NCBI RefSeq assembly: GCF_009653635.1 | Contig: NZ_PPFD01000002.1 | Location: forward strand, 682,001 to 746,000 | DNA from: Endozoicomonas sp. OPT23 | GTDB taxonomy: Bacteria > Pseudomonadota > Gammaproteobacteria > Pseudomonadales > Endozoicomonadaceae | Direction: 5' to 3' | DNA length: 64,000 nt | Shown: in pieces, positions 1 to 8,119 of the stretch | Numbering within the stretch: position 1 is the stretch's first letter | Layout of the letters: each line of letters begins with the position of its first letter | The notes under the pieces: generated by a model | The model's database searches: none | What the model was told of the DNA's origin: nothing | What the model saw: only the letters and a program-made list of their open reading frames with translations | Program-made: the position numbers and the translations under genes

Positions 1-661
1 ATGTAAGGTCAAGATTGACTGAAAGTTGTTTGATCTCTTTTGTTTCAGTGTTGGTCATTTCAATAAAAGTCTCTCCTGTATCATTTTTGACCCAACGGCA
101 TTCTATAGTCTTTCCACTGACATGAATGCTGGTATTAATCCTGTCCGGATAAATATGATAAGTGTCATCGAGTACAATAAGGTTTTCAGCTTTTGTGTAC
201 AGCATCTCCAGAAAATCAGGAAGAGTTCCTGGTGAAGGAGCCTGAGTAAGAATAAACCTCATAGCTGTGGCTGAGTCAGTCTCCTGAAGAGAAACATAAT
301 TTGCGTGGATACAGGGAGAGTTATCACGATTATCCAGTCTGATACAGGTCTTTTCTATGGGTGCTTTAAAACATTCAAAAGCATATTCTTCTGTAAGGCT
401 TGTTTCGGGTATTCTTTGTTCAGAATGAAGAACGCTCCATTCGTGATCAACGAACCCCTGCCTCTTCCACTCTTCCAGAGCCGCTATAGCAGGAGAAAGC
501 AGGCTCCTGCTTTCTAGCGAAGTTGTTGAGGATTTTTGTGATACAGGGTCAAGGTATTTCTGCCCTGTAGGCAGGGATGTTGGTTCAGGGTCAACAGAGC
601 TGCTCAGCTGTTTTTGCAGTTCAATGTGTTGATTCCCTTTGCCAGCCGATGATCTATCCAT
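1..661 (-). CDS. Protein tyrosine phosphatase-like protein, N-terminal part (runs off left edge)
   Basis: The minus strand is open from an ATG at 661 to the window edge, about 220 codons, with an in-frame stop shortly upstream of that ATG. The first 90 or so residues are polar with no clear domain. From about residue 110 the sequence resembles the front half of a classical tyrosine phosphatase: SPCIHANYV corresponds to the YINANYI element and FILTQAPSPGTLPDF to the family's FIATQGPLPxTxxDFW element. The Cys-containing HCxxGxxR loop would lie beyond the edge, so activity cannot be judged. Known bacterial examples (YopH, SptP) are injected effectors that remove phosphotyrosine from host proteins; that role here is inference. 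No signal peptide and no good Shine-Dalgarno are visible. The family call rests on these two motifs. Confidence 0.62.
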   Translation of the reverse strand, partial: MDRSSAGKGNQHIELQKQLSSSVDPEPTSLPTGQKYLDPVSQKSSTTSLESRSLLSPAIAALEEWKRQGFVDHEWSVLHSEQRIPETSLTEEYAFECFKAPIEKTCIRLDNRDNSPCIHANYVSLQETDSATAMRFILTQAPSPGTLPDFLEMLYTKAENLIVLDDTYHIYPDRINTSIHVSGKTIECRWVKNDTGETFIEMTNTETKEIKQLSVNLDLT

Positions 662-737
662 ATTTTACTAGTCAGTATGATCTTAAATAAAAGACTAGAT
701 TAAGCTTCGTAGTAGAACAAACCTCGTTAAGACTTCT

Positions 738-1742
738 TCATACTGCTTCCTTCAAAGGCAGAGTGGTATTCCCCTGTTTAAGGATGACACTGAGGTGCTC
801 GCCACGAGGACTTTCCTTACGGATGGCATCAATGGCCAGGTCACACACTTTTTCTGCAATACCTTCAATATTCTGGCAGACAGACGTCAGTGAATCATAG
901 CGATCATTATCTATACCATCGTAGCCAACAATCTGGACATCTTCAGGCACTTGCTTTCCTGAATCAGCCAAAGCGGTACAAATACCCATGGCAACAATAT
1001 CTGAAAATGCAACAAATCCATCGGGTCTTAACCCGGATTCTAATATGGCGCGAACACGGCGATGACTGTCTAGTGCGGGAAGTCCGGTTTGGCTACTGAT
1101 ACCAATAACTTCCGAAGGAATAAGGCCATATTCAATCATAGCCCGACGATAGCCCTGCCAGCGTAGCTGAGATACTTTATGGTCCGGGTTCAGGCATACG
1201 TAGTAAATTGTGCGACAACCATTGTCGAGAAGGTGGCGGGTTGCAAGGTAACCGCCCTGCTGATCATCAGACGCTACCCAAAATTCATTATCCCTGGGTT
1301 CTCCTACGTGGATACAGGGAGCATCCGTTTCAAGGACTTCTATCAGTCTTGAATCACTGTCGTGTACACCGATAGATATGTAGGCTTTTGCTTTGCTTTG
1401 CAGTTCGCCATTCTCATCGAACTGAACACGCTTGGCTCTATAGCCCTTTTCCTGTAGATGGCCTTTTAAAACCTCATATACTTTCAAGGCAAAAGGAGAA
1501 ATAGTGCCCAGATCCAGCCCTAACAGTACTCCAATGGAAAAGTCTTCCTGACCATGCAGCTGGCGAGCCATATAATTCGGTTGATAATTTAGCTCTTTGG
1601 AGGCTTCAAGCACTTTCTTACGCGTGCTCTCGGATACATATTTACCACCATTCAGAACCCGGCTCACTGTCGCTATAGAAAGACCCGCCTGTGCGGCTAC
1701 CTGAAGGATAGTAGTCTGACCATCTGTTTTTTTTCTACCCAT
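738..1742 (-). CDS. LacI/GalR-family transcriptional regulator
   Basis: This 334-residue protein has the LacI layout: an N-terminal helix-turn-helix at about residues 12-32 containing TVSRVLNGG, the hinge helix region (NYQPNYMARQL), then a periplasmic-binding-protein-like sensor domain ending with VQIVGYDGID and a C-terminal effector half. It lies divergently upstream of lamB in a carbohydrate block, so it probably senses a maltodextrin-type sugar (inference). Candidate operators matching TGTAATCGTTTACA occur before the GH31 gene and glgP, with weaker versions before lamB and malS. A weak match near 1788-1803 could allow autoregulation. The exact ligand cannot be read from sequence; MalR-, MalI- and CcpA-type proteins share this architecture. 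Confidence 0.9.
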   Translation of the reverse strand: MGRKKTDGQTTILQVAAQAGLSIATVSRVLNGGKYVSESTRKKVLEASKELNYQPNYMARQLHGQEDFSIGVLLGLDLGTISPFALKVYEVLKGHLQEKGYRAKRVQFDENGELQSKAKAYISIGVHDSDSRLIEVLETDAPCIHVGEPRDNEFWVASDDQQGGYLATRHLLDNGCRTIYYVCLNPDHKVSQLRWQGYRRAMIEYGLIPSEVIGISSQTGLPALDSHRRVRAILESGLRPDGFVAFSDIVAMGICTALADSGKQVPEDVQIVGYDGIDNDRYDSLTSVCQNIEGIAEKVCDLAIDAIRKESPRGEHLSVILKQGNTTLPLKEAV

Positions 1743-1832
1743 ACTGCAGAGCCATCATCCAAAACTAAAGTTCAAAATCATGGAGGATACTATCGTAAAT
1801 ATGGAAAAAGTTGTTGTTTTGTGGGGTTTTAT

Positions 1833-1846
1833 TTGATGTTGATCAA
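1833..1846. promoter_or_regulatory. FNR/ANR-type box 1 in the regulator-lamB intergenic region
   Basis: TTGATGTTGATCAA matches the FNR consensus TTGATnnnnATCAA at all ten defined positions. It lies in the 322-base gap between the divergent LacI-type regulator and lamB and could serve either gene. A weak TACCTT at 1871 is a possible lamB-side -10. Confidence 0.6.
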
Positions 1847-1890
1847 TTCAAAAAACTGGTGAATTGTTCCTACCTTGCTAGGTGAAACTC

Positions 1891-1904
1891 TCAAAACCTT
1901 TACA
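1891..1904. promoter_or_regulatory. Degenerate LacI-type operator candidate before lamB
   Basis: TCAAAACCTTTACA matches the conserved TGTAATCGTTTACA site found upstream of the GH31 gene and glgP at 10 of 14 positions. It sits between the two FNR-type boxes. Alone it would be unremarkable; position next to a LacI-type regulator gives it some weight. Confidence 0.3.
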
Positions 1905-1988
1905 GATTGCGCAAGCTTACCTTTCGCTGACACTCTTGCCCCACGCTTTTCGCGATTGATTAAGTTCGAAACTTTTTACTGTTCGTCA

Positions 1989-2002
1989 TTGATGATTATC
2001 AA
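1989..2002. promoter_or_regulatory. FNR/ANR-type box 2, lamB promoter
   Basis: TTGATGATTATCAA is a second perfect match to TTGATnnnnATCAA, 63 bases before the lamB start codon. An AACAAT at 2024-2029 is spaced as a -10 element would be if the box were centred near -41, the class II activation position. This predicts lamB induction under low oxygen. Confidence 0.6.
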
Positions 2003-2064
2003 ACCTGATCATTGACGACAGAGAACAATTACAAAGACATCACTAAGCCAGGGGGCGTGATTCA

Positions 2065-3408
2065 GTGTCCAATCGTATCTTTAAAGTTCTGCCAATTGCC
2101 GGTGCAATCTCAGCAGCTATCTTGTCAGCAAATGTTCTTGCTGCGGATGGTGTTGTTGAAGAAGTAGCGGTTAAACCTACCGATGTACTGACCGATGGCT
2201 GGAATGTAAACGGCTATGTACGTACTGCCTATCGTCTCACTGAGAATGGTACTTCGACTGATAACCAGTTTGAAAAAAATAATTATGGAACTGCGGGCAC
2301 TTCGGCAAAAAGTGCTAATCAGGTTGAATTTACAATTACCAAGAAAACAACATTCGGCAACGGTGTCTGGTCAGACCTGGTTGTTCGTAGTGAATACGGT
2401 AATGGCGAGAGCCATTTCAGGTCTTCTGAAGGAAGTGAAGATAATGATGATAAAGGTGGGTTTGAAGTTAAAGAAGCCTTTATCAAGCTGGGAGGAATGT
2501 CATACCTTCCAGAAGGTTCCGAGATTTGGGCAGGCCGCCGCTTCCTTAATCGTTCTGCTGGTTTGATTTCCGGTGAATTCTGGAAGCAATCTTCCGGTGT
2601 AGGGGGTGGTTTTGAGAAGGATCGCAACGGCATTGCGGTAGTTTCAGCTGATCCTAAGGGGGGAGATAGTGGTTATCGTAAAACGCTTACTTCTCTTGAT
2701 TTGTACAGCTATGGTCATAATGCTCTAGGCGGCAGCTTTGACCTTGATGCCAAGTTTATGTTCCAGGGCAATAGTGACAAAGTTGAAGATGATAATGCAG
2801 ATGCCCCAACAAAGGGTGTAGCGCTATCTGTTACCTATAACCGAGATTACTATGGATTAGATGGCTGGTCTCAAACTGCCTTGGCATATGGTAAAGGGTT
2901 GTCCGGTAGCGGTGTGAACTTTGGTTCTTGGACTCCGGGAACTTCTTCAAATGATGATGCCAAGAATATGTTATTCACTTCTTATGGTGTAATGAATATT
3001 AATGATCGCTGGCAAATGGGCTCAGAAGTAACTTACTTGAAAGGTGAGAACATTTGGGGTCTAACCGGGGGTGTAGGGAAAGCTGACCAAGTAGAGCGCA
3101 TGCTTATTGCCGTTCGACCAACCTATAAAGTTAACACTAACTTCCGTATGGAGTTTACAGGAGCCTTTGGGCGTCAAAAATTCAATCAAGATACAAATGC
3201 GTGGAGTGCACCTGAGGTTTCCAAATTCTACACGGCTGAAATCGCTGGTGTATTTACCGTTAATTCTGACTATTTCGGTCGTCCACAAATCAAGCCTTTT
3301 GTAACTTACCTCGTCAATGATAATACCAGTGATACTGGCTGGGGTAACGAGTTCGATGGAGACAAAGATGTCATTCAATTCGGCGTAGAAGCTGAAATCT
3401 GGTTCTAA
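2065..3408 (+). CDS. lamB: Maltoporin (LamB family)
   Basis: This is a 447-residue outer-membrane porin for maltose and maltodextrins. The signal peptide is residues 1-26, with the cleavage motif VLA-A. The mature part has LamB features: a constriction segment with SEIWAGRRF, many alternating amphipathic strands and a C-terminal strand ending in an aromatic residue (EAEIWF). The start is GTG at 2065, preceded by a purine-rich AGGGGGCG. It is transcribed alone, with an intrinsic terminator just downstream. Two perfect FNR-type boxes and a degenerate LacI-type site lie upstream, suggesting joint oxygen and sugar control. It would feed oligosaccharides to the periplasmic amylase and cytoplasmic glucosidase encoded nearby. 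No MalEFGK importer genes are in this window. Confidence 0.9.
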   Translation: MSNRIFKVLPIAGAISAAILSANVLAADGVVEEVAVKPTDVLTDGWNVNGYVRTAYRLTENGTSTDNQFEKNNYGTAGTSAKSANQVEFTITKKTTFGNGVWSDLVVRSEYGNGESHFRSSEGSEDNDDKGGFEVKEAFIKLGGMSYLPEGSEIWAGRRFLNRSAGLISGEFWKQSSGVGGGFEKDRNGIAVVSADPKGGDSGYRKTLTSLDLYSYGHNALGGSFDLDAKFMFQGNSDKVEDDNADAPTKGVALSVTYNRDYYGLDGWSQTALAYGKGLSGSGVNFGSWTPGTSSNDDAKNMLFTSYGVMNINDRWQMGSEVTYLKGENIWGLTGGVGKADQVERMLIAVRPTYKVNTNFRMEFTGAFGRQKFNQDTNAWSAPEVSKFYTAEIAGVFTVNSDYFGRPQIKPFVTYLVNDNTSDTGWGNEFDGDKDVIQFGVEAEIWF

Positions 3409-3441
3409 ACAGTAATTCCCCGTTGTGTGTACTACTCCTTG

Positions 3442-3466
3442 ACCGGCGCCATGCGCCGGTTTTTTT
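3442..3466 (+). terminator. Intrinsic terminator of lamB
   Basis: An ACCGGCGC stem with CAT loop and GCGCCGGT partner is followed immediately by a run of T. It separates lamB from the GH31 gene. Confidence 0.9.
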
Positions 3467-3478
3467 ATGCAGCATTTT

Positions 3479-3492
3479 TGTAATCGTTTACA
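3479..3492. promoter_or_regulatory. LacI-type operator upstream of the GH31 gene
   Basis: TGTAATCGTTTACA is a near-perfect palindrome with central CG, as is typical for LacI/GalR regulators. It lies 74 bases before the alpha-glucosidase start. The identical 14-mer occurs before glgP at 9869-9882. Confidence 0.6.
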
Positions 3493-3565
3493 GGCTTACT
3501 GAGCTGTACCCTCTATTTATCCTGTTTCATTATCTTCATTCCCTCAAGCTTCGGATGTTCGTTCT

Positions 3566-5749
3566 ATGACTGCTTTTAAGAAACTACAAATTTCTGAGCA
3601 GGTGCAATGTTTTCGTTTTGGTCAGCCTTTCAATACAGAGGCTATTGCCTCAGAAGTAACGCCTGTCAATGCTGTTGAATCGAATGGAGGTGAACCAGAA
3701 TTCTGGGCAACTACATCTGACTTTGACAGCGTACGCCTGAGCAGAAAGCTTTCAGACAGTGACCGTATTTATGGCATGGGCCAGAGTATGGGGGGACTGA
3801 ACAAGCGTGGTCGTAAGTTTTCCACATGGTGCTCGGATGATCCGAGCCATACGCCTGAAAAAGAAGCTCTCTATGGCTCACACCCGTTTCTTATTGTGGA
3901 CGGAGAGAGTACTTTCGGGCTGTTTATCGATTTTCCCGGAGAGATGTTTTTCGATATTGGTTATACAGACAGGGAGATGCTGGAAATTCATATTCCTTCT
4001 CTGGATGTGGATATCTATGAACTGACAGCGAATAATAAAAAACAACTGGTGCGCGATTTCCGTTCCCTGATAGGCAAACCCTATGTGCCACCACGCTGGG
4101 GCTTTGGCTATCAGCAGTGTCGCTGGTCCTATCCGGATGCTGCTAGCATTGATGACATTATTGATGGCTTCAGAAGTAACGATATTCCCTGCGATACGGT
4201 GTATATGGATATCGACTATATGGTCGATTACAAGGACTTCACAGTAGACCCTGAAAAATTCCCGGATTTTACTGGCTGGGTAAAAGCGAAAAAGCAGCAG
4301 GGTATCCGTTTGATTCCGATCATAGATGCCGGTGTTCGTATTGAAGAAGGTTACGACGTTTATGAAGAAGGTCTTGAGAAAGGTTATTTCTGCAAGGATG
4401 ACAACGGAGACCTTTTCAAAGCTGCTGTCTGGCCAGGACTCTGCGCTTTTCCCGACTTTCTGAAACCGGAAGCACGCCAGTGGTGGGGTAAACTCTATCA
4501 GCGACTGACTGATCAGGGCATCGAGGGCTTCTGGAATGATATGAATGAACCCGCCCTGTTCTACACCCCTGCCGGTATTGATAAAGCCATTGATACGGTG
4601 GCATCTGCCAAGGGCAAAAACGTCGGTATTCATGAGTTCTTCCAGCTGAAAGACAGCATTATGAATATGTCCAACAGTCGGGAGGATTATCGCAGCTTTT
4701 ACCATGAGCCGGAGCCCGATGTTCGAGTAAACCATGAGCAGGTTCATAACCTCTACGGCATCAATATGACCCGAGCAGCGGCCGAAGGTTTTGAACAGAT
4801 TGATTCAGACAAACGTTTTCTGATGTTTTCCAGGGCTTCCAGCATTGGTGCCCATCGCTATGGTGGCATCTGGTTTGGGGATAATCACAGTTGGTGGGAA
4901 CATTTGAAGCTGAACCTGCAGATGCTGCCCGGTGTAAACTTCAGCGGTTTTCTCTATGCCGGTGCCGATATGGGAGGGTTCGGAGCCCACAGCAGTGCCG
5001 AACTACAGGTTCGCTGGACCCAGCTGGGTGTATTTACACCGTTAATGCGTAACCATGCAGCCATGGGTACAAGACAGCAGGAGCCTTTTGCTTTTGATGA
5101 GCAGGCTATGGATATCATGCGGGAGCATATCAAGCTGCGTTACCGTATGGTCCCTTATCTGTATTCAGAATTTATGAACGCTGTAGACAGCGATGACGCC
5201 ATCTTCTATCCGTTGTCGTTTGAATACAGTGATGAGCGTTCGGCAGAGGTGGAAGACCAGCTGCTGGTGGGCAGCAGCCTGATGTGTGCACCTGTCTATG
5301 AACAGAATGCCCGTGGTCGATATGTTTACCTGCCTGAAGACATGCTGCTCTGGAAGGTCAAAAAGCATGATGAGGTTAACGCTGAAATTCTGGCCAAAGG
5401 AGATCATTATCTACCTGTTGCTCTGGAAGAAATGCCAGTGTTTATTCGCAAAGATGCCATGCTGCCATTGACGGAATCGGTTAACTGGCTGGATGAACGA
5501 CAGCCGGAAACGCTGGATGTGATTGTCCATCTGGATAAAGAAGCCGGTTATGAGTTGCGACATGATGACGGAATCAGTAAGAACCTTCATTCAGCCAACA
5601 CTGGAACCTTACTATTGAAAGCTTCTCTCAGTGATTCAGAAATAGACGTGTTTGCAGAAAATAGCGGTTATGAGTGCTCATGGAAAACTGTTCGCTTCCA
5701 TATTTATCTCGGTACTGGTGCTGTAGAAGAAAGGATTGTTACACTTTGA
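3566..5749 (+). CDS. Glycoside hydrolase family 31 alpha-glucosidase
   Basis: This 727-residue cytoplasmic enzyme (no signal peptide) hydrolyses terminal alpha-linked glucose from oligosaccharides. It has an N-terminal beta-sandwich of about 160 residues, then a TIM barrel. The GH31 nucleophile motif WNDMNEP is at 323-329 (Asp about 325), and the acid/base region WFGDN is at about 436-440. An insertion of roughly 50 residues follows the nucleophile loop, and the C-terminus holds the usual beta domains. With lamB and malS it forms a maltodextrin-use set. The LacI-type operator 74 bases upstream suggests sugar control. Maltose, isomaltose or another alpha-glucoside could be the real substrate; GH31 members cannot be told apart by these motifs. 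Confidence 0.88.
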   Translation: MTAFKKLQISEQVQCFRFGQPFNTEAIASEVTPVNAVESNGGEPEFWATTSDFDSVRLSRKLSDSDRIYGMGQSMGGLNKRGRKFSTWCSDDPSHTPEKEALYGSHPFLIVDGESTFGLFIDFPGEMFFDIGYTDREMLEIHIPSLDVDIYELTANNKKQLVRDFRSLIGKPYVPPRWGFGYQQCRWSYPDAASIDDIIDGFRSNDIPCDTVYMDIDYMVDYKDFTVDPEKFPDFTGWVKAKKQQGIRLIPIIDAGVRIEEGYDVYEEGLEKGYFCKDDNGDLFKAAVWPGLCAFPDFLKPEARQWWGKLYQRLTDQGIEGFWNDMNEPALFYTPAGIDKAIDTVASAKGKNVGIHEFFQLKDSIMNMSNSREDYRSFYHEPEPDVRVNHEQVHNLYGINMTRAAAEGFEQIDSDKRFLMFSRASSIGAHRYGGIWFGDNHSWWEHLKLNLQMLPGVNFSGFLYAGADMGGFGAHSSAELQVRWTQLGVFTPLMRNHAAMGTRQQEPFAFDEQAMDIMREHIKLRYRMVPYLYSEFMNAVDSDDAIFYPLSFEYSDERSAEVEDQLLVGSSLMCAPVYEQNARGRYVYLPEDMLLWKVKKHDEVNAEILAKGDHYLPVALEEMPVFIRKDAMLPLTESVNWLDERQPETLDVIVHLDKEAGYELRHDDGISKNLHSANTGTLLLKASLSDSEIDVFAENSGYECSWKTVRFHIYLGTGAVEERIVTL

Positions 5750-5800
5750 TTCTGACCTGCTGACAGGTGTTGTCAGTGCCCTGATACACATAAATATAGG

Positions 5801-5829
5801 CTGTTTGCCCGCCAAAGGCGGGCAAACAG
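5801..5829. terminator. GC-rich hairpin between convergent GH31 and malS genes; shares stem with the dispersed repeat
   Basis: CTGTTTGCCCGCC pairs perfectly over 13 bases with GGCGGGCAAACAG around an AAA loop. The same 13-base stem forms the centre of the dispersed repeat at 21101-21192, so this is probably a shortened copy now placed to act as a two-way terminator. There is no long T-run. Confidence 0.6.
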
Positions 5830-5848
5830 CTATTTAACAATCACTGAT

Positions 5849-7969
5849 TCAGGAAGCTTTACCCGGATAGACAACCATTACACGGTCATCCTCGGACACT
5901 CTGGAAAAACTGTATGGCGCATCACTGAGCTTGTGGTGTTCACCAGCCCCGACAGAAGAGTGCGTCTTGCGAAAGTTGGATAATACCTGCCAGTGTTTTA
6001 ACAGCTCTGACCTGTCTCCTCTGATCTGTGACCAGTTCATATCTGAACGTGTGCCCTGTGCCGGATCATCAACAGGGTGAGCGCCTGCGTCTCTTGCTGT
6101 TTCATCACCGTAATAAATTTGTGCCGCGCCCGGAGCCATCATCAGAGCGGTGGCTGCACTTTTCTGCAGAGCAATATCCTTGAAGTCGTTCCAGAACAGT
6201 TTGGTGTCATGGGACGAGATATAGTTCATCGGATTCAGGTCCCGGCTTTCCTGCATATTTTTTGAGGATTTACGGAACAAAGGATCGAGTTGACTCAGAC
6301 ATTGTGATCCGGGAAGCGCTTCGTAACGCTGGAAGTCAAAATTAATAATCGAATCGAATCCGTTGTCGTATAAATAGTCTCGATTCGCTCCATGCCCCCA
6401 GTATTCGCCGACCATCCAGAAAGGCTGATCATCCAGCGTTTTTTCAGGATTGGCTGCTCGCCAGTCATTCAAAGCCTGGTTTGCGGTCAGTTTCAGTTTT
6501 TGCCAGATTTCAGGATCTATATGCTTCACGGTATCTGCTCTGAAACCGTCAATGCCGTACTTTCTCACCCAGTCAGTTTGCCACTTGATCAGATAATCAG
6601 TCACCGTTGCATTATTAAGTTGCTCTGCAAAAGTATCTTTTTTTCGTTTCAGAAAAACAGGCAGATCAACAGGGGCTTCTGACTCGGTGATAAAGTCCGG
6701 TAAACCTGACAGGTTAATGGTTTCATCGGTAGTACCGGGTTGTTGATAACCGGGAAGACCTGCACGTACCCAGTCTTTCCCCCACCAGAGATTCCACTGA
6801 CGGGAATTGAAATCAGTGTTTCTATTGATGTCATGCCAGTTTTCACCGGCGGCAGGGCTCCAGTTTCTGGCCTGTTCTGGAGAGAGTTGAGTCAACTCTG
6901 GTGTCAGCTCGGCCAGATCCTGTGCAGTAGCATAGCCAGGGTGGTTCAGTACGATATCGAGAACTACTCGAATGCCGCGTTTATGAGCTTCATCCACCAG
7001 TTGAGTCATGGCTGCTTCATCACCAAAGGCAGCATCTACTTTTGTAAAGTCCTTTGCCCAGTAACCATGGTATCCATAAAAAGGAAAACTGCCGTCTTTG
7101 CCACCGCCGACAAAGCCATGAACCTGCTCAGCCAAAGGTGTCAGCCAGATGGCAGTGACACCAAGGTCCTGAAGATAGTCCAGCTTTTCTGTAACACCTT
7201 TCAGGTCGCCACCGTGAAATGTTCCGATTTCCTGCTTATTGTCCTTTCTTCTGCCGTAGGCATTGTCATTACTTGTATCACCATTGGCAAAACGATCGGT
7301 CATGGCAAAGTAGACAGTGGCATTACGCCAGTCAAAAGAGTCCGTTTGCTGTTGGTTACTGCTCTGATCGACTGACTCGAGCAACAGCAGGCCACCACTT
7401 TCAGCCGCAGGCATAAAAGTCAGCTGACCGTTACTGACCTGGGTCGTTTGACCGCTGTAGAAGTCTCTGACGGTTTCACCTTCACTGAACGTACTATGAA
7501 CATCAACCGTGACCGGTTTGCCATCCCAGCTCTGACACTCAACAGCTGGTGGCTTTCTCTTTACCGCAACCGATTTACCTTTCAGACGTTTAACGGTAAT
7601 GGCTGGCTGATTTGTATTGTCCAGAGATATCAGGTAGTCAGCCTCTTTTATAACCTTGAGTTTGAAAAACTGATCATCAATACAAGGTTCCACAGGATTG
7701 CTCTTGTTAAATCGAATTCTTTGGGTCTCGGCAGGAGCAAAGCTTGAACCACAGTTGTTTTCAGAATCGGCAACTCGAAAAAAGTACAGTCCTTTAGGGA
7801 GCTTTACCTGAGTTTGGTAGTGACTACTCTCCTGTTTCTTCAATTCTATGTTGGAAAGGGTGTTTTCTTTGAATTTGACCCATAAAGGAGTGGCTGACTG
7901 GGCTTGGGAGAGAGGAGCAAGGCTGCAGCCAAGCGCTACGCTGAGCAGCAGAGGTTTTGTGTGTTTCAT
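5849..7969 (-). CDS. malS: Periplasmic alpha-amylase, MalS-like (GH13)
   Basis: This 706-residue enzyme begins with a signal peptide (residues 1-23, SQA-Q). An N-terminal region of about 200 residues precedes the GH13 barrel. Catalytic motifs are DIVLNH (338-343), GFRADTVKH with nucleophile Asp 479, VGEYWG with acid Glu 522 and SSHD with Asp 588. FHGGDLKGVTEKLDYLQ and the following loop closely resemble Escherichia coli MalS, which cuts long maltodextrins in the periplasm. It is convergent with the GH31 gene and shares its downstream hairpin. A degenerate LacI-type operator lies 67-80 bases before the start. Its products would be taken up and fed to the cytoplasmic glucosidase and glycogen enzymes. 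Confidence 0.92.
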   Translation of the reverse strand: MKHTKPLLLSVALGCSLAPLSQAQSATPLWVKFKENTLSNIELKKQESSHYQTQVKLPKGLYFFRVADSENNCGSSFAPAETQRIRFNKSNPVEPCIDDQFFKLKVIKEADYLISLDNTNQPAITVKRLKGKSVAVKRKPPAVECQSWDGKPVTVDVHSTFSEGETVRDFYSGQTTQVSNGQLTFMPAAESGGLLLLESVDQSSNQQQTDSFDWRNATVYFAMTDRFANGDTSNDNAYGRRKDNKQEIGTFHGGDLKGVTEKLDYLQDLGVTAIWLTPLAEQVHGFVGGGKDGSFPFYGYHGYWAKDFTKVDAAFGDEAAMTQLVDEAHKRGIRVVLDIVLNHPGYATAQDLAELTPELTQLSPEQARNWSPAAGENWHDINRNTDFNSRQWNLWWGKDWVRAGLPGYQQPGTTDETINLSGLPDFITESEAPVDLPVFLKRKKDTFAEQLNNATVTDYLIKWQTDWVRKYGIDGFRADTVKHIDPEIWQKLKLTANQALNDWRAANPEKTLDDQPFWMVGEYWGHGANRDYLYDNGFDSIINFDFQRYEALPGSQCLSQLDPLFRKSSKNMQESRDLNPMNYISSHDTKLFWNDFKDIALQKSAATALMMAPGAAQIYYGDETARDAGAHPVDDPAQGTRSDMNWSQIRGDRSELLKHWQVLSNFRKTHSSVGAGEHHKLSDAPYSFSRVSEDDRVMVVYPGKAS

Positions 7970-8035
7970 TAACAGGCCTAAATGTGTTTTTCGACGTCAT
8001 TCAAATTTTACCAGTGCGCTGTTCAGGCTGGCGGA

Positions 8036-8049
8036 GGTAAAGGTTTACA
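8036..8049. promoter_or_regulatory. Degenerate LacI-type operator before malS
   Basis: GGTAAAGGTTTACA matches TGTAATCGTTTACA at 11 of 14 positions, including the complete right half GTTTACA. It sits in the divergent region between malS and the PP2C gene. Confidence 0.35.
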
Positions 8050-8119
8050 TAGATCTTTTCCAGGCAGGTATCTGTCTAAAGTAAACACATGACTCATTGA
8101 AATTGAAAGGAAACAGCTC

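Noticed and set aside
3878-4747. 289-codon minus-strand frame opposite the GH31 gene
   Set aside because: It overlaps the catalytic core of the GH31 enzyme and has no domain of its own.
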